Below, piece by piece: positions 7,793 to 15,920 of a stretch of 64,000 nucleotides of DNA. The first letter of the stretch is position 1, and each line of letters opens with the position of its first letter. Source of the stretch: Nocardia rosealba. GTDB lineage: Bacteria > Actinomycetota > Actinomycetes > Mycobacteriales > Mycobacteriaceae. The notes beneath the pieces are model-generated. The model did no database searches, had not been told where the DNA came from, and worked only from the letters and a program-made list of their open reading frames with translations. Made by a program: the position numbers and the translations under genes. The DNA lies in the NCBI RefSeq assembly GCF_020216065.1, contig NZ_JAIWNA010000008.1:124001-188000 (forward strand), in the 5' to 3' direction.

Positions 7793-9010
7793 ATGTCCAA
7801 GATCAAGGTTGAAGGCACCGTCGTAGAACTCGACGGCGACGAGATGACCCGGATCATCTGGCAGTTCATCAAGGACAAGCTGATCCATCCCTATCTCGAC
7901 GTGAATCTCGAGTACTACGACCTCGGTATCGAGTACCGCGACAAGACAGACGACCAGGTCACCATCGACGCGGCGAACGCCATCAAGCAGCACGGCGTCG
8001 GCGTGAAGTGCGCCACCATCACCCCCGACGAAGCGCGGGTGAAGGAATTCGGTCTCAAGAAGATGTGGCGCTCACCCAACGGCACCATCCGAAACATTCT
8101 GGGTGGCACCATCTTCCGCGCGCCGATCATCATCTCCAATGTGCCGCGCCTGGTGCCCGGCTGGACCAAGCCGATCATCATCGGCCGTCACGCCTTCGGC
8201 GACCAGTACCGTGCCACCGACTTCAAGGTCTACGAGGCGGGCACCGTCACGCTGACCTTCACCCCGGAGGACGGCAGCGAGCCGATCGTGCACGAGGTCG
8301 TGAAGATGCCCGAGGACGGCGGCGTCGTCATGGGTATGTACAACTTCAAGAAGTCCATCGAGGACTTCGCGCGGGCCTCGTTCAACTACGGCCTGCAGCA
8401 GAACTACCCGGTGTACCTCTCCACGAAGAACACCATCCTCAAGGCCTACGACGGCATGTTCAAGGACACCTTCCAGGAAGTCTTCGACGCCGAGTTCAAG
8501 GCCGAGTTCGACGCCGCGGGCCTCACCTACGAGCACCGCCTCATCGACGACATGGTCGCCTCCTCCATGAAGTGGGAGGGCGGTTACGTGTGGGCCTGTA
8601 AGAACTACGACGGCGACGTGCAGTCCGACACCGTGGCCCAGGGCTTCGGTTCGCTCGGCCTGATGACCTCGGTGCTGCTCACCCCGGACGGCAAGACCTG
8701 CGAGGCCGAGGCCGCGCACGGCACGGTCACCCGGCACTACCGCCAGCACCAGCAGGGCAAGCCGACCTCGACCAACCCGATCGCGTCGATCTTCGCCTGG
8801 ACCCGTGGTCTCGAGCACCGCGGCAAGCTGGACAACACCCCCGAGGTGATCGGCTTCGCGCAGGCGCTCGAGGACGTCGTCATCAAGACCGTCGAAGGGG
8901 GGCAGATGACCAAGGACCTGGCACTGCTCGTCGGCGGCGATCAGGGCTACCTGAGCACCGAGGAATTTCTCGGCGCGCTGGACGCCAACCTGGCTCGCGC
9001 ACTGAAGTGA
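7793..9010 (+). CDS. icd: NADP-dependent isocitrate dehydrogenase
   Basis: The enzyme oxidatively decarboxylates isocitrate to 2-oxoglutarate in the TCA cycle and supplies NADPH. At 405 residues and with the opening VEGTVVELDGDEMTRIIW it belongs to the eukaryote-like homodimeric type (like M. tuberculosis Icd1), not the monomeric type. The substrate loop KKMWRSPNGTIRN with the key serine and arginines, and the metal-binding DDMVA segment, are both present. The ATG at 7793 is preceded by GAGGAGG with good spacing. A double terminator follows. Upstream lies the dyad at 7683-7711. Confidence 0.97.
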   Translation: MSKIKVEGTVVELDGDEMTRIIWQFIKDKLIHPYLDVNLEYYDLGIEYRDKTDDQVTIDAANAIKQHGVGVKCATITPDEARVKEFGLKKMWRSPNGTIRNILGGTIFRAPIIISNVPRLVPGWTKPIIIGRHAFGDQYRATDFKVYEAGTVTLTFTPEDGSEPIVHEVVKMPEDGGVVMGMYNFKKSIEDFARASFNYGLQQNYPVYLSTKNTILKAYDGMFKDTFQEVFDAEFKAEFDAAGLTYEHRLIDDMVASSMKWEGGYVWACKNYDGDVQSDTVAQGFGSLGLMTSVLLTPDGKTCEAEAAHGTVTRHYRQHQQGKPTSTNPIASIFAWTRGLEHRGKLDNTPEVIGFAQALEDVVIKTVEGGQMTKDLALLVGGDQGYLSTEEFLGALDANLARALK

Positions 9011-9015
9011 ACTCG

Positions 9016-9040
9016 TGCGGGTTCGCGTCGCGAACCCGCA
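9016..9040 (+). terminator. First hairpin after icd
   Basis: TGCGGGTTCGC and GCGAACCCGCA form a perfect 11-bp stem with a three-base loop starting six bases after the icd stop. Confidence 0.6.
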
Positions 9041-9046
9041 GCTGTG

Positions 9047-9086
9047 AAACGCTCGCATCGAACGCCTGATGCGAGCGTTTCTGTTT
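9047..9086 (+). terminator. Intrinsic terminator after icd
   Basis: AAACGCTCGCATC (9047-9059) and GATGCGAGCGTTT (9068-9080) form a perfect 13-bp stem with an eight-base loop, then CTGTTT. This is the strongest terminator shape in the first 10 kb. Confidence 0.85.
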
Positions 9087-9212
9087 CAGCGGGCTTGATG
9101 AACGCTTTCGCGGGCCCGATCCGGTGCTGTCGTCGACCGAAGCCGTCGCAGGTGGGATAACTCACGGCGGTCTCGGGATGCGGTGGGATGCTCGGGCCCG
9201 TTGCATAGAAGC

Positions 9213-10427
9213 GTGACTTCTTCCCTCGCGACCTCCGAACGCCTCGACGCGCCACGCACCAGTTGGCATGTCCCGGCGATGCTGGCGTTGGCGCTGGGAG
9301 GGTTCGGCATCGGCACAACCGAGTTCGTGACCATGGGCCTGCTGCCCGATATCGCCGCGGCCTTCGGCATCTCCGAGCCGTCGGCCGGGCACGCGGTGTC
9401 GGCGTATGCGCTCGGCGTCGTGGTGGGCGCGCCGTTGATCGCGGCGCTGTGCGCGCGGGTGCCGCGCAAGAAACTGCTCATCGTGCTGATGGCCGCGTTC
9501 ACCCTCGGCAACGCGGCGACGGTGCTCGCGCCGACCTTCGGGACGCTGGTGGTGGCCCGGTTCGTGTCCGGTCTGCCGCACGGCGCGTACTTCGGTGTGG
9601 CTTCCCTCGCCGCCGCGACGCTCGCGCCTGTCGGGCAGCGGGCCAAGGCGGTGGCGGCGGTGATGCTCGGGCTCAGCGTGGCGAATGTGGTCGGCGTCCC
9701 CGGTGCGACCTGGCTCGGACAACACTTCGGCTGGCGCGATGCCTACGTCGTCGTCGCTTTCATCGGCATTGCGACCGTGGCCGCGCTGTGGCGCTACCTG
9801 CCCGCCCTGAGCGACATGAAGATCACCAACCCGATGACCGAACTCGGTGCCCTGCGCCGCCCGCAGGTGCTGCTCACCCTGGCCGTCGGCGCGATCGGCT
9901 TCGGCGGCATGTTCGCCGTGTACACCTACATCGCCACCACCATGACCGATGTCGCCGGCATGCCGATCGGTGCCGTGCCGATCGTGCTCGCGCTGTTCGG
10001 CCTCGGCATGATCGCCGGCAATGTCATCGGCGGCATCCTCGCCGACCGCGGCGTCGACCGCTCGATCTTCGCGGCGATGATCGCGATGGTGGTGATCCTG
10101 GCCGGCTTCGTCCTCGCCGCCCACAACCCGATCACCGCCGCCATCGGCGCCTTCCTCGTCGGCGCCTCCGGCGCGGCCCTGGCCCCCGGCCTGCAAACCC
10201 GCCTCATGGACGTCGCCGCCGACGCCCAAACCCTCGCCGCCGCCCTCAACCACGCGGCCCTCAACATCGCCAACGCCGCAGGCGCCTGGCTCGGCGGCCT
10301 CGTCATCGCCGCAGGCCTCGGCTACACCGCCCCCGCCCTGGTCGGCGCAGTCCTCGCCGTCGCAGGCGTCGCCCTCTTCACGGTCACCGTCCTCCTGGCA
10401 CGCCGCCCCACCCCCAACACGCCGTAA
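9213..10427 (+). CDS. MFS transporter, AraJ/CmlA-like DHA1 type (12 TM)
   Basis: The protein has about 404 residues and twelve predicted membrane spans. The first, WHVPAMLALALGGFGIGTTEF, has the GIGTTEF signature of the AraJ/YdhP efflux group. LCARVPRKKLL is motif A. Such proteins export small drugs or sugars by proton antiport. I chose the GTG at 9213; another GTG at 9183 is in frame, and neither has a clear ribosome site. The last 300 bases are strongly C-rich and G-poor on the coding strand, unlike the start of the gene. No regulator is adjacent. Confidence 0.88.
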   Translation: MTSSLATSERLDAPRTSWHVPAMLALALGGFGIGTTEFVTMGLLPDIAAAFGISEPSAGHAVSAYALGVVVGAPLIAALCARVPRKKLLIVLMAAFTLGNAATVLAPTFGTLVVARFVSGLPHGAYFGVASLAAATLAPVGQRAKAVAAVMLGLSVANVVGVPGATWLGQHFGWRDAYVVVAFIGIATVAALWRYLPALSDMKITNPMTELGALRRPQVLLTLAVGAIGFGGMFAVYTYIATTMTDVAGMPIGAVPIVLALFGLGMIAGNVIGGILADRGVDRSIFAAMIAMVVILAGFVLAAHNPITAAIGAFLVGASGAALAPGLQTRLMDVAADAQTLAAALNHAALNIANAAGAWLGGLVIAAGLGYTAPALVGAVLAVAGVALFTVTVLLARRPTPNTP

Positions 10428-10468
10428 CCGATTCCGCGCGGAATACCTTGCGGCATACGGTGCTCCGC

Positions 10469-10854
10469 ATGCCGAGCTACCTCCACGAGGGTTTGCTTGA
10501 TCTGTTCCGCACCGACGCTCTGCTGGCACCGACGTTGCTGGCAGAGGAGTTCGGAATCCCGCTACCCGGCCTGTCCCGAATGCGGGCCGAGTGCGTGACG
10601 ACGCGTTGACCCTCGCGGCAAGCCGACGCCTGGAGGACCTCATGAAAAGCACTCCCGAGTACCGCGGCCGCATCGCCACCAAGTACGTGGCAAGCGAACG
10701 TGCGCACGCTGTGCTCACCGTACTGACTGCCCGGGGACTCGAGCTTTCAGCGGCGCAACGCGCCCAGCTCGCCGCGTGCACGGATTTGGAACAGCTCGAC
10801 GCTTGGTTGACCGAGGCTGCCACCGCAACGCGCACCGATGAACTTTTCAGCTGA
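10469..10854 (+). pseudogene. Rpn-type transposase/nuclease relic with internal deletion
   Basis: Two fragments of one family are present in different frames. From the ATG at 10469 a 46-codon piece (MPSYLHEGLLDLFRTDALLA...) matches the N-terminus of a common actinomycete Rpn/PD-(D/E)XK-like protein of about 280-300 residues. It ends in a TGA at 10607-10609. The C-terminal part of the same family reads from about 10591 to 10854 in another frame (LMKSTPEYRGRIATKYV, then AACTDLEQLDAWL and TATRTDELFS). The central nuclease part is missing, so a deletion joined the two ends out of frame. The family assignment is from memory of its typical termini. Confidence 0.7.
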
Positions 10855-11077
10855 GGTGTGCCCGTTCGAAGAAGCCGATGAGTACCGGGCTGAGGGACGT
10901 GCGCAAGGGCGGATCATCCAAGCTGCGCAGAACGTGCTGACGGTGCTTACCGCGCGGCGGCTGGGTTTGTCGGCGCAGCAGCGCGAGCAGCTTGCCGCAT
11001 GCACCGATCTCGATCAGCTGGAAGCCTGGCTGTTGCAGGCCGTCACAGCAACCAGCGCAGACGAACTCTTCGGCTGA
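10838..11077 (+). pseudogene. Tandem second copy of the Rpn-family C-terminal tail
   Basis: A 79-codon frame starts inside the last codons of the preceding relic. From about residue 12 it repeats the same C-terminal tail: EYRAEGRAQGRIIQ, NVLTVLTARRLGLSAQQRE, AACTDLDQLEAWLL and TATSADELFG. The two tails differ at many positions, so the duplication is old or comes from two related genes that decayed side by side. It lacks the nuclease domain and is most likely not functional, although the frame is open. A strong hairpin follows. Confidence 0.6.
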
Positions 11078-11086
11078 ATCCCGGAT

Positions 11087-11118
11087 CTGCCCGGGCGGAG
11101 TCGAGCCCGCCCGGGCAG
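11087..11118 (+). terminator. Hairpin after the Rpn relics
   Basis: CTGCCCGGGCGG (11087-11098) and CCGCCCGGGCAG (11107-11118) form a perfect 12-bp stem with an eight-base loop, nine bases after the last stop. There is no T-tract, as is common in actinomycetes. Confidence 0.65.
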
Positions 11119-11427
11119 GTGCGAATTCAGGCGGGGCAGACGGCGGCGGAGCCGCACTGGAGCTGGCGTAAGGGGTCGGCGAAGTCATCGAGGATGGCGC
11201 TGCCGAGGTTGCTCCGCCCGGGGTGGGCCGCGGAACGAGCAGTCTATTTTGTGGGCTCGTAATCGGAGGTCGGTGACGGCAACTCCGGCGTGAAAATCGC
11301 AGGTGGGGTAGATCGTTGGGTGCCGGGCAGGCGAGGGGACGGTTCGAGCTGTATATGATCCACTCGCTGTGCTCGGGGGGAAGATCTCATGGAGACCCCG
11401 CGCGTCTTTCAACAGGAGGGGTTGTCC
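11119..11427. other. Intergenic stretch with a probable lipoprotein promoter
   Basis: I see no convincing gene here. A TATGAT at 11354-11359 in the context GCTGTATATGATCC is a good -10 for the lipoprotein downstream, without an obvious -35. On the minus strand near 11125-11225 about 33 codons read NLGSAILDDFADPL...CGSAAVCPA. This recalls small secreted cysteine-pair proteins such as the one at 18772, but it has no start codon and looks like a relic. Confidence 0.4.
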
Positions 11428-11949
11428 GTGCGAAACCGAATTGCGCTGTGCGCCACCGTCGTGGCTACGGGAATGCTGCTGGCCGGATGCCAGGAAGAGC
11501 TGCCGAGTGGCAAGCCCGCCCCGTCGACGTCCGCCACGACTACCGCCCAGGCGCCCGCGACGCCCAATGCCGACGGCGTGCTGAACCCGGGTGACATCGG
11601 CAAGCTCGAATCGGGTGTCGAGCTGTCGATTCTGAAGGTGGAGGCCGACGAGGTGGAGCGTCAGGGCACCGTTTCGGTGTTCACCTTCCAGCTCAACAAC
11701 ACGGGAAAGACCACTCTCGACCACTGGTCGCACCCGAGCCTGGTGTACGGCGACGACGGCACCGCCGCCGAATCCGTCATGTCGCTGGACAAGAAGTACC
11801 AGTACGGCCTGGAGGGCAAGCTGCCCCCGGGCTCCAAGCAGACCATCAAGATCGCCTACGCCGTCCCGGTCGACAAGCTGAAGCCGGCCGTCGTCACCTC
11901 CGAGGACCTGATCTGGCGCGGCGACTTCAGCAAGTACAACAAGGGCTGA
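11428..11949 (+). CDS. Secreted lipoprotein with a DUF4352-like domain
   Basis: The 173-residue product has a lipoprotein signal: basic VRNR start, hydrophobic core, and LLAGC lipobox with the lipidated cysteine at residue 21. A Ser/Thr/Pro-rich linker follows, then a domain of about 120 residues. Its segments VFTFQLNNTGKTTLD and GLEGKLPPGSKQTIKIAYAVP look like the Ig-like DUF4352 fold. It should be anchored on the outer face of the membrane. The GTG at 11428 has AGGAGG eight bases upstream, which decides this start over the ATG at 11389. The function is not known. Confidence 0.82.
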   Translation: MRNRIALCATVVATGMLLAGCQEELPSGKPAPSTSATTTAQAPATPNADGVLNPGDIGKLESGVELSILKVEADEVERQGTVSVFTFQLNNTGKTTLDHWSHPSLVYGDDGTAAESVMSLDKKYQYGLEGKLPPGSKQTIKIAYAVPVDKLKPAVVTSEDLIWRGDFSKYNKG

Positions 11950-12068
11950 GAAACCTCCGCCGACCGGATCGATGTGGCCATCCGGTCGGCGTCGCGCCCC
12001 CACACTGGCTAGCGTGGGTGGATGGAATCGCACTACGAAGCACCGCGACATTCGACCGGGGCGCCGTC

Positions 12069-12818
12069 ATGAGCCGCGGCACCGTCCTCATCACCGGCGC
12101 CAGCTCGGGCCTCGGCGCGGAGATGGCAAGGCAGTTCGCGGCGCTCGGGTACGACCTCGGCCTGTGCGCCCGCCGCACCGAGCGCCTCGAGGAGCTGCGT
12201 GCGGAGGTCCTCGAGAAACACCCTGACCGGGTGGTTTCGGTGAAACAGCTCGACGTCACCGACGACTCCGCCGTGTTCACCGTCTTCGACGAATTCGCCG
12301 AGGAGTTCGGCGTGATCGATCGGGTGATCGTGAATGCGGGTCTCGGCAAAGGCGCACCGTTGGGCACCGGCAAGCACGCGGCCAACCGCGAGACAGCGGT
12401 GGTGAATTTCCTTGCCGCACTGACCCAGACCGAGGCCGCGATGAAGATCTTCCGCGCGCAAGGACGCGGTCACCTGGTCATGGTCTCCTCGATCTCGGGC
12501 CTGCGTGGCATGCCCAAGACCCTGACCACCTATGCCGCCACCAAGGCCGGCGTCGCCGCCTTGGCCGAGGGCCTGCGCGCCGAAGCCGTTCCTGGCGTGG
12601 ATGTATCGGTGGTCTACCCGGGTTACATCCGCTCGGAGATGAACGACCGCATCAAACACGAGCCGAAGTTCATGGTGGACACCGAAACCGGCGTGCGCGC
12701 CATGGTCGCCGCCATCGAGAAGCGTCGCGCCAATGCGTATGTCCCCAGCTGGCCGTGGCTGCCCCTCGGTTACGCCCTGCGCATCCTGCCGTCGTCGGTC
12801 GTGCGCAGACTCATGTGA
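12069..12818 (+). CDS. Short-chain dehydrogenase/reductase
   Basis: The 249-residue protein is a classical SDR. The nucleotide-binding TGASSGLG is at residues 9-16, the NAG motif (VIVNAGLG) near 88-93, serines at 140-141, and the YAATK active site has Tyr155 and Lys159. Such enzymes oxidise or reduce alcohols and carbonyls with NAD(P)(H). The C-terminus, with SWPWLPLGYALRILPSSVVRRL, suggests membrane contact, as in SDRs acting on lipids. The ATG at 12069 gives the expected N-terminus; no strong ribosome site is visible. A shared terminator separates it from the convergent permease gene. Confidence 0.9.
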   Translation: MSRGTVLITGASSGLGAEMARQFAALGYDLGLCARRTERLEELRAEVLEKHPDRVVSVKQLDVTDDSAVFTVFDEFAEEFGVIDRVIVNAGLGKGAPLGTGKHAANRETAVVNFLAALTQTEAAMKIFRAQGRGHLVMVSSISGLRGMPKTLTTYAATKAGVAALAEGLRAEAVPGVDVSVVYPGYIRSEMNDRIKHEPKFMVDTETGVRAMVAAIEKRRANAYVPSWPWLPLGYALRILPSSVVRRLM

Positions 12819-12827
12819 GAACCACGA

Positions 12828-12866
12828 AAGCCGTGTGGGCGAAAGGTGTGCACCCACACGGCCTTC
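12828..12866. terminator. Bidirectional terminator between SDR and permease genes
   Basis: GCCGTGTGGG (12830-12839) and CCCACACGGC (12853-12862) form a perfect 10-bp stem flanked by A-rich and T-containing bases. It sits between two convergent genes. Confidence 0.75.
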
Positions 12867-12876
12867 GGCGTTGAAA

Positions 12877-14502
12877 TCAGTGCTGACGCGGCAGCAGGTG
12901 CACGCCATGCTTGTCGGTGGACAAGGCCAGCGAGGAGATGTACTGGATCTCTCCCTCGGGTCCGGGGACGGCCGAGGCGATCATGTCGGGGCGCTCGAAC
13001 TCCAAGCCGGTGACGTGGCAGGGGAGTAGTTCGCCCGAGGGGTTGCCGTGTTCGTCGAACATGGGAGTCTTGATGCCGTCGTCGGACCGGCGCAGATAGT
13101 ACTTGCCCTTGGTCGCCAGCGCGGTGACCGGGGTGGCGATGAACGACACGAGCACCGCGACCAGCGGGGAGTACGGCTTCAGCAGCTCACCGAACAGGCC
13201 GAAGAAGGTCATGATCGACAGCACCGCCGACAACCCGAAACCGACCAGGCCCACGGGGTTGAAGTCGTAGAGCATGCCGCGCCGGAACTCCGGCACCTTC
13301 GGCGAGATCTTCAGCAGGTACTTGTTGACCGCGATGTCGGTGGCGACGGTGACGATCCAGGCGATGCCGCAGTTGGCGTAGAAGCCGAGGATGCCGTTGA
13401 GGAAGTCGAACATGTCGGCTTCCATCAGGATCAGCGCGACGACCAGGTTCACCACGAGGAACACCAGGCGACCGGGGTAGGTCTTGGTGACGCGGGTGTA
13501 GGAGTTGGTCCAGGCCAGCGAGCCGGAGTAGGCGTTGGTGACGTTGATCTTCACCTGGCTGATGACCACGAGCACCACCGCGAGCGTCATCGCGAGCCAG
13601 CCGGGAACCATGTCGCGGTAGATCTCCAGGAACTGGTGCACCGGCTGGTTCGCGATCGACTGGGCCGCAGGCAGGTTCGCGATCAGGTACACCGCGAGGA
13701 ACAGGCCGACCACCTGCTTGGCCGCACCGAACAGCACCCAGCCGGGCCCGGCCAGCAGCATCCAGCCCCACCACTTGGCCCGGTTCTCCGGGGTGCGCGG
13801 CGGCATGAAGCGCAGGTAGTCGATCTGCTCGGCGATCTGGGCGATCAGCGACAGGCAGACACCGGCGGCCAGCAGCGCACCGGACACACTCACACCCTGG
13901 CCGTCCTTACCGCCGTAGGCGAAGAACGAACCGACCGATTCGGGGTGGCGAACCAGCAGGAAGCCGAACGGCGCGACCATCAGCAACAGCCACAGCGGCG
14001 TGGTCCACACCTGCAATTTGGCCAGGGTGTTCATGCCGTAGATGACCAGCGGGAAGATGATGACCGTCGAGGCGAGATACCCCAGCCACAACGGAATTCC
14101 GAGCCCTAATTCCAGGCCCTGGGCCATGATCGAACCTTCGAGCGCGAAGAAGATGAAGGTGAACGACGCGAACACGATATTGGTGATCACCGACCCGTAG
14201 TAACCGAATCCGCTACCGCGCGTGATCAGGTCGAGATCGATGTTGTAGCGCGCCGCGTAATAAGCGAGCGGAAAGCCGGTGAGCATCACGACGACGGCGA
14301 AGATACCGATGCCGATCAGGGCGTTTCCGGTGCCGTGCGCGATGCCGATATTGGCGCCGATCGCGAAATCGGCCAGATACGCGATGCCGCCGAGTGCGGA
14401 GATACCGACGACCGCCGGGCTCCATTTTCGGTAGCTCCGGGGGGCGAAGCGCAGCGTGTAGTCCTCGAGTGTTTCTTTGGCGGCGGTATCTGCTCCGGCC
14501 AT
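12877..14502 (-). CDS. NCS1-family purine/cytosine permease-like transporter
   Basis: The 541-residue protein has about 12 membrane spans and the features of the NCS1 nucleobase-cation symporter family. These include the N-terminal RSYRKWSP region, LADFAIGANIGIAHGTGNALIG in the first spans, and NAYSGSLAWTN in the core. It would take up a nucleobase or related cation-coupled solute. After the last span there is a soluble tail of about 75 residues (FDEHGNPSGELLPCHVTGLEF onward) that is not part of the core fold. AAGGAGAGAGG precedes the ATG at 14502. It diverges from an acyl-CoA dehydrogenase gene. Confidence 0.87.
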   Translation of the reverse strand: MAGADTAAKETLEDYTLRFAPRSYRKWSPAVVGISALGGIAYLADFAIGANIGIAHGTGNALIGIGIFAVVVMLTGFPLAYYAARYNIDLDLITRGSGFGYYGSVITNIVFASFTFIFFALEGSIMAQGLELGLGIPLWLGYLASTVIIFPLVIYGMNTLAKLQVWTTPLWLLLMVAPFGFLLVRHPESVGSFFAYGGKDGQGVSVSGALLAAGVCLSLIAQIAEQIDYLRFMPPRTPENRAKWWGWMLLAGPGWVLFGAAKQVVGLFLAVYLIANLPAAQSIANQPVHQFLEIYRDMVPGWLAMTLAVVLVVISQVKINVTNAYSGSLAWTNSYTRVTKTYPGRLVFLVVNLVVALILMEADMFDFLNGILGFYANCGIAWIVTVATDIAVNKYLLKISPKVPEFRRGMLYDFNPVGLVGFGLSAVLSIMTFFGLFGELLKPYSPLVAVLVSFIATPVTALATKGKYYLRRSDDGIKTPMFDEHGNPSGELLPCHVTGLEFERPDMIASAVPGPEGEIQYISSLALSTDKHGVHLLPRQH

Positions 14503-14614
14503 TTACCTCTCTCCTTCATCCGCTGCCGCTCGAATTCGGCGACTCACCGACGGTCGTGCACGGATGTAGACGGGTATTTTCCGATTCGTTACGCCGCTGT
14601 TACGTACCGCGAGG

Positions 14615-14630
14615 GGTGACCGGGGTCACC
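14615..14630. promoter_or_regulatory. Palindrome between permease and acyl-CoA dehydrogenase genes
   Basis: GGTGACC and GGTCACC are separated by GG, giving a compact 7-2-7 dyad within the 194-base divergent intergenic region. The same region has GCACGGATGTA at 14558-14568 and 14653-14663. These are likely regulator sites, but the regulator is unknown. Confidence 0.45.
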
Positions 14631-14696
14631 GAAACCGTCCACACGGAAACAAGCACGGATGTATGTTTCGCAGAGGACGAACGTCAGGAGCGAACA

Positions 14697-15920
14697 GTGT
14701 TCGAGTGGTCCGAAACCGATCTGATGATCCGCGATGCCGTGCGGACGTTCATCGACAAGGAGGTCCGCCCGCACCTCGACGCCCTGGACAGCGGCGAGAT
14801 GCTGCCGTACCCGATTCTGCGAAAGCTGTTCAGCCAGTTCGGCATCGACACCATGGCCGAGGACATGGTCACCAAGATGCTCGCCAAAGAGGAAAGCGGA
14901 GAGACCGGCGGGAGCAAACGCAGCCCTTTCGGCGATCAGCAGTCGATGATGGCCGTGCTCATCAGCGAATTGTCCGGCGTGTGTATGGGTTTGGTGTCCG
15001 CGCTCGGGGTGAGCATCGGTCTGGGCGCCACCACCATCATGTCGCGCGGCACGCTCGCGCAGAAGCAGCGCTGGCTCGCCGACATCGTCACCCTGCGCAA
15101 GGTGGCCTCCTGGGCGATCACCGAACCCGACTCCGGCTCGGACGCGTTCGGCGGCATGAAGACTCGCGTCGAACGCGACGGCGAGGACTACATCCTCAAC
15201 GGCCAGAAGACCTTCATCACCAACGGCCCGTGTGCCGACGTGATCATCGTCTACGCCAAGCTCGACGAGGGCGACGGTGCCGACAAGCGTGATCGCAAGG
15301 TGCTCACCTTCGTGCTCGACAAGGGCATGGAGGGCCTCACCCAGGGCAAACCGTTCAAGAAGATGGGCCTGCACTCCTCACCCACCGGCGAGCTGTTCTT
15401 CGACAACGTCCGACTCGGTAAGGACCGCCTGCTCGGCGAGACCGAAGATCATCGCGGTGGCGACGGAAGGGAAAGCGCCAGAGCCAGTTTCACCGCCGAG
15501 CGGATCGGCGTCGGTTTCATGGCGCTCGGTGTGATCGAGGAATGCCACCGGCTCTGTGTGGATTACGCGCGCAACCGCACCCTGTGGGGTCAGGAGATCG
15601 GGCGCTTCCAGCTGATCCAGCTCAAGCTGGCCAAGATGGAAGTCGCACGGATCAATGTGCGGAACATGGTGTTCAGCGTGCTCGAACGCAGCAAGGCCGG
15701 TAAGCCGCCGAGCCTGGCCGAGGCCTCGGCGATGAAGCTGTACTGCTCCGAGGCGGCCACCGAGGTGGCGATGGAGGCCGTGCAGCTGTTCGGCGGCAAC
15801 GGGTACATGAGCGAGTACCGCGTCGAACAACTCGCCCGCGATGCCAAGTCGCTGATGATCTACGCGGGCAGCAACGAGATCCAGGTGACCCACATCGCCA
15901 AGGGCCTGCTCGCGCGCTGA
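14697..15920 (+). CDS. Acyl-CoA dehydrogenase family protein
   Basis: The 407-residue flavoprotein should introduce an alpha-beta double bond into an acyl-CoA. FAD/substrate motifs are visible: WAITEPDSGSDAFG at 139-152, GQKTFITNG at 169-177 and QLFGGNGYMSEY near the end. The MCAD-type catalytic glutamate position reads IYAGSNEIQ, with Ala390 instead of Glu. Glu268 in TAERIG aligns with the alternative base position used by isovaleryl- and long-chain acyl-CoA dehydrogenases. The GTG at 14697 is chosen because AGGAG lies eight bases upstream. The stop codon abuts the stop of the opposite hydrolase gene. Confidence 0.9.
   Translation: MFEWSETDLMIRDAVRTFIDKEVRPHLDALDSGEMLPYPILRKLFSQFGIDTMAEDMVTKMLAKEESGETGGSKRSPFGDQQSMMAVLISELSGVCMGLVSALGVSIGLGATTIMSRGTLAQKQRWLADIVTLRKVASWAITEPDSGSDAFGGMKTRVERDGEDYILNGQKTFITNGPCADVIIVYAKLDEGDGADKRDRKVLTFVLDKGMEGLTQGKPFKKMGLHSSPTGELFFDNVRLGKDRLLGETEDHRGGDGRESARASFTAERIGVGFMALGVIEECHRLCVDYARNRTLWGQEIGRFQLIQLKLAKMEVARINVRNMVFSVLERSKAGKPPSLAEASAMKLYCSEAATEVAMEAVQLFGGNGYMSEYRVEQLARDAKSLMIYAGSNEIQVTHIAKGLLAR

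Noticed and set aside
11125..11225. Minus-strand reading NLGSAILDDFADPL...CGSAAVCPA as a small secreted gene
   Set aside because: It has no start codon or signal peptide before an in-frame stop; treated as a relic at most.
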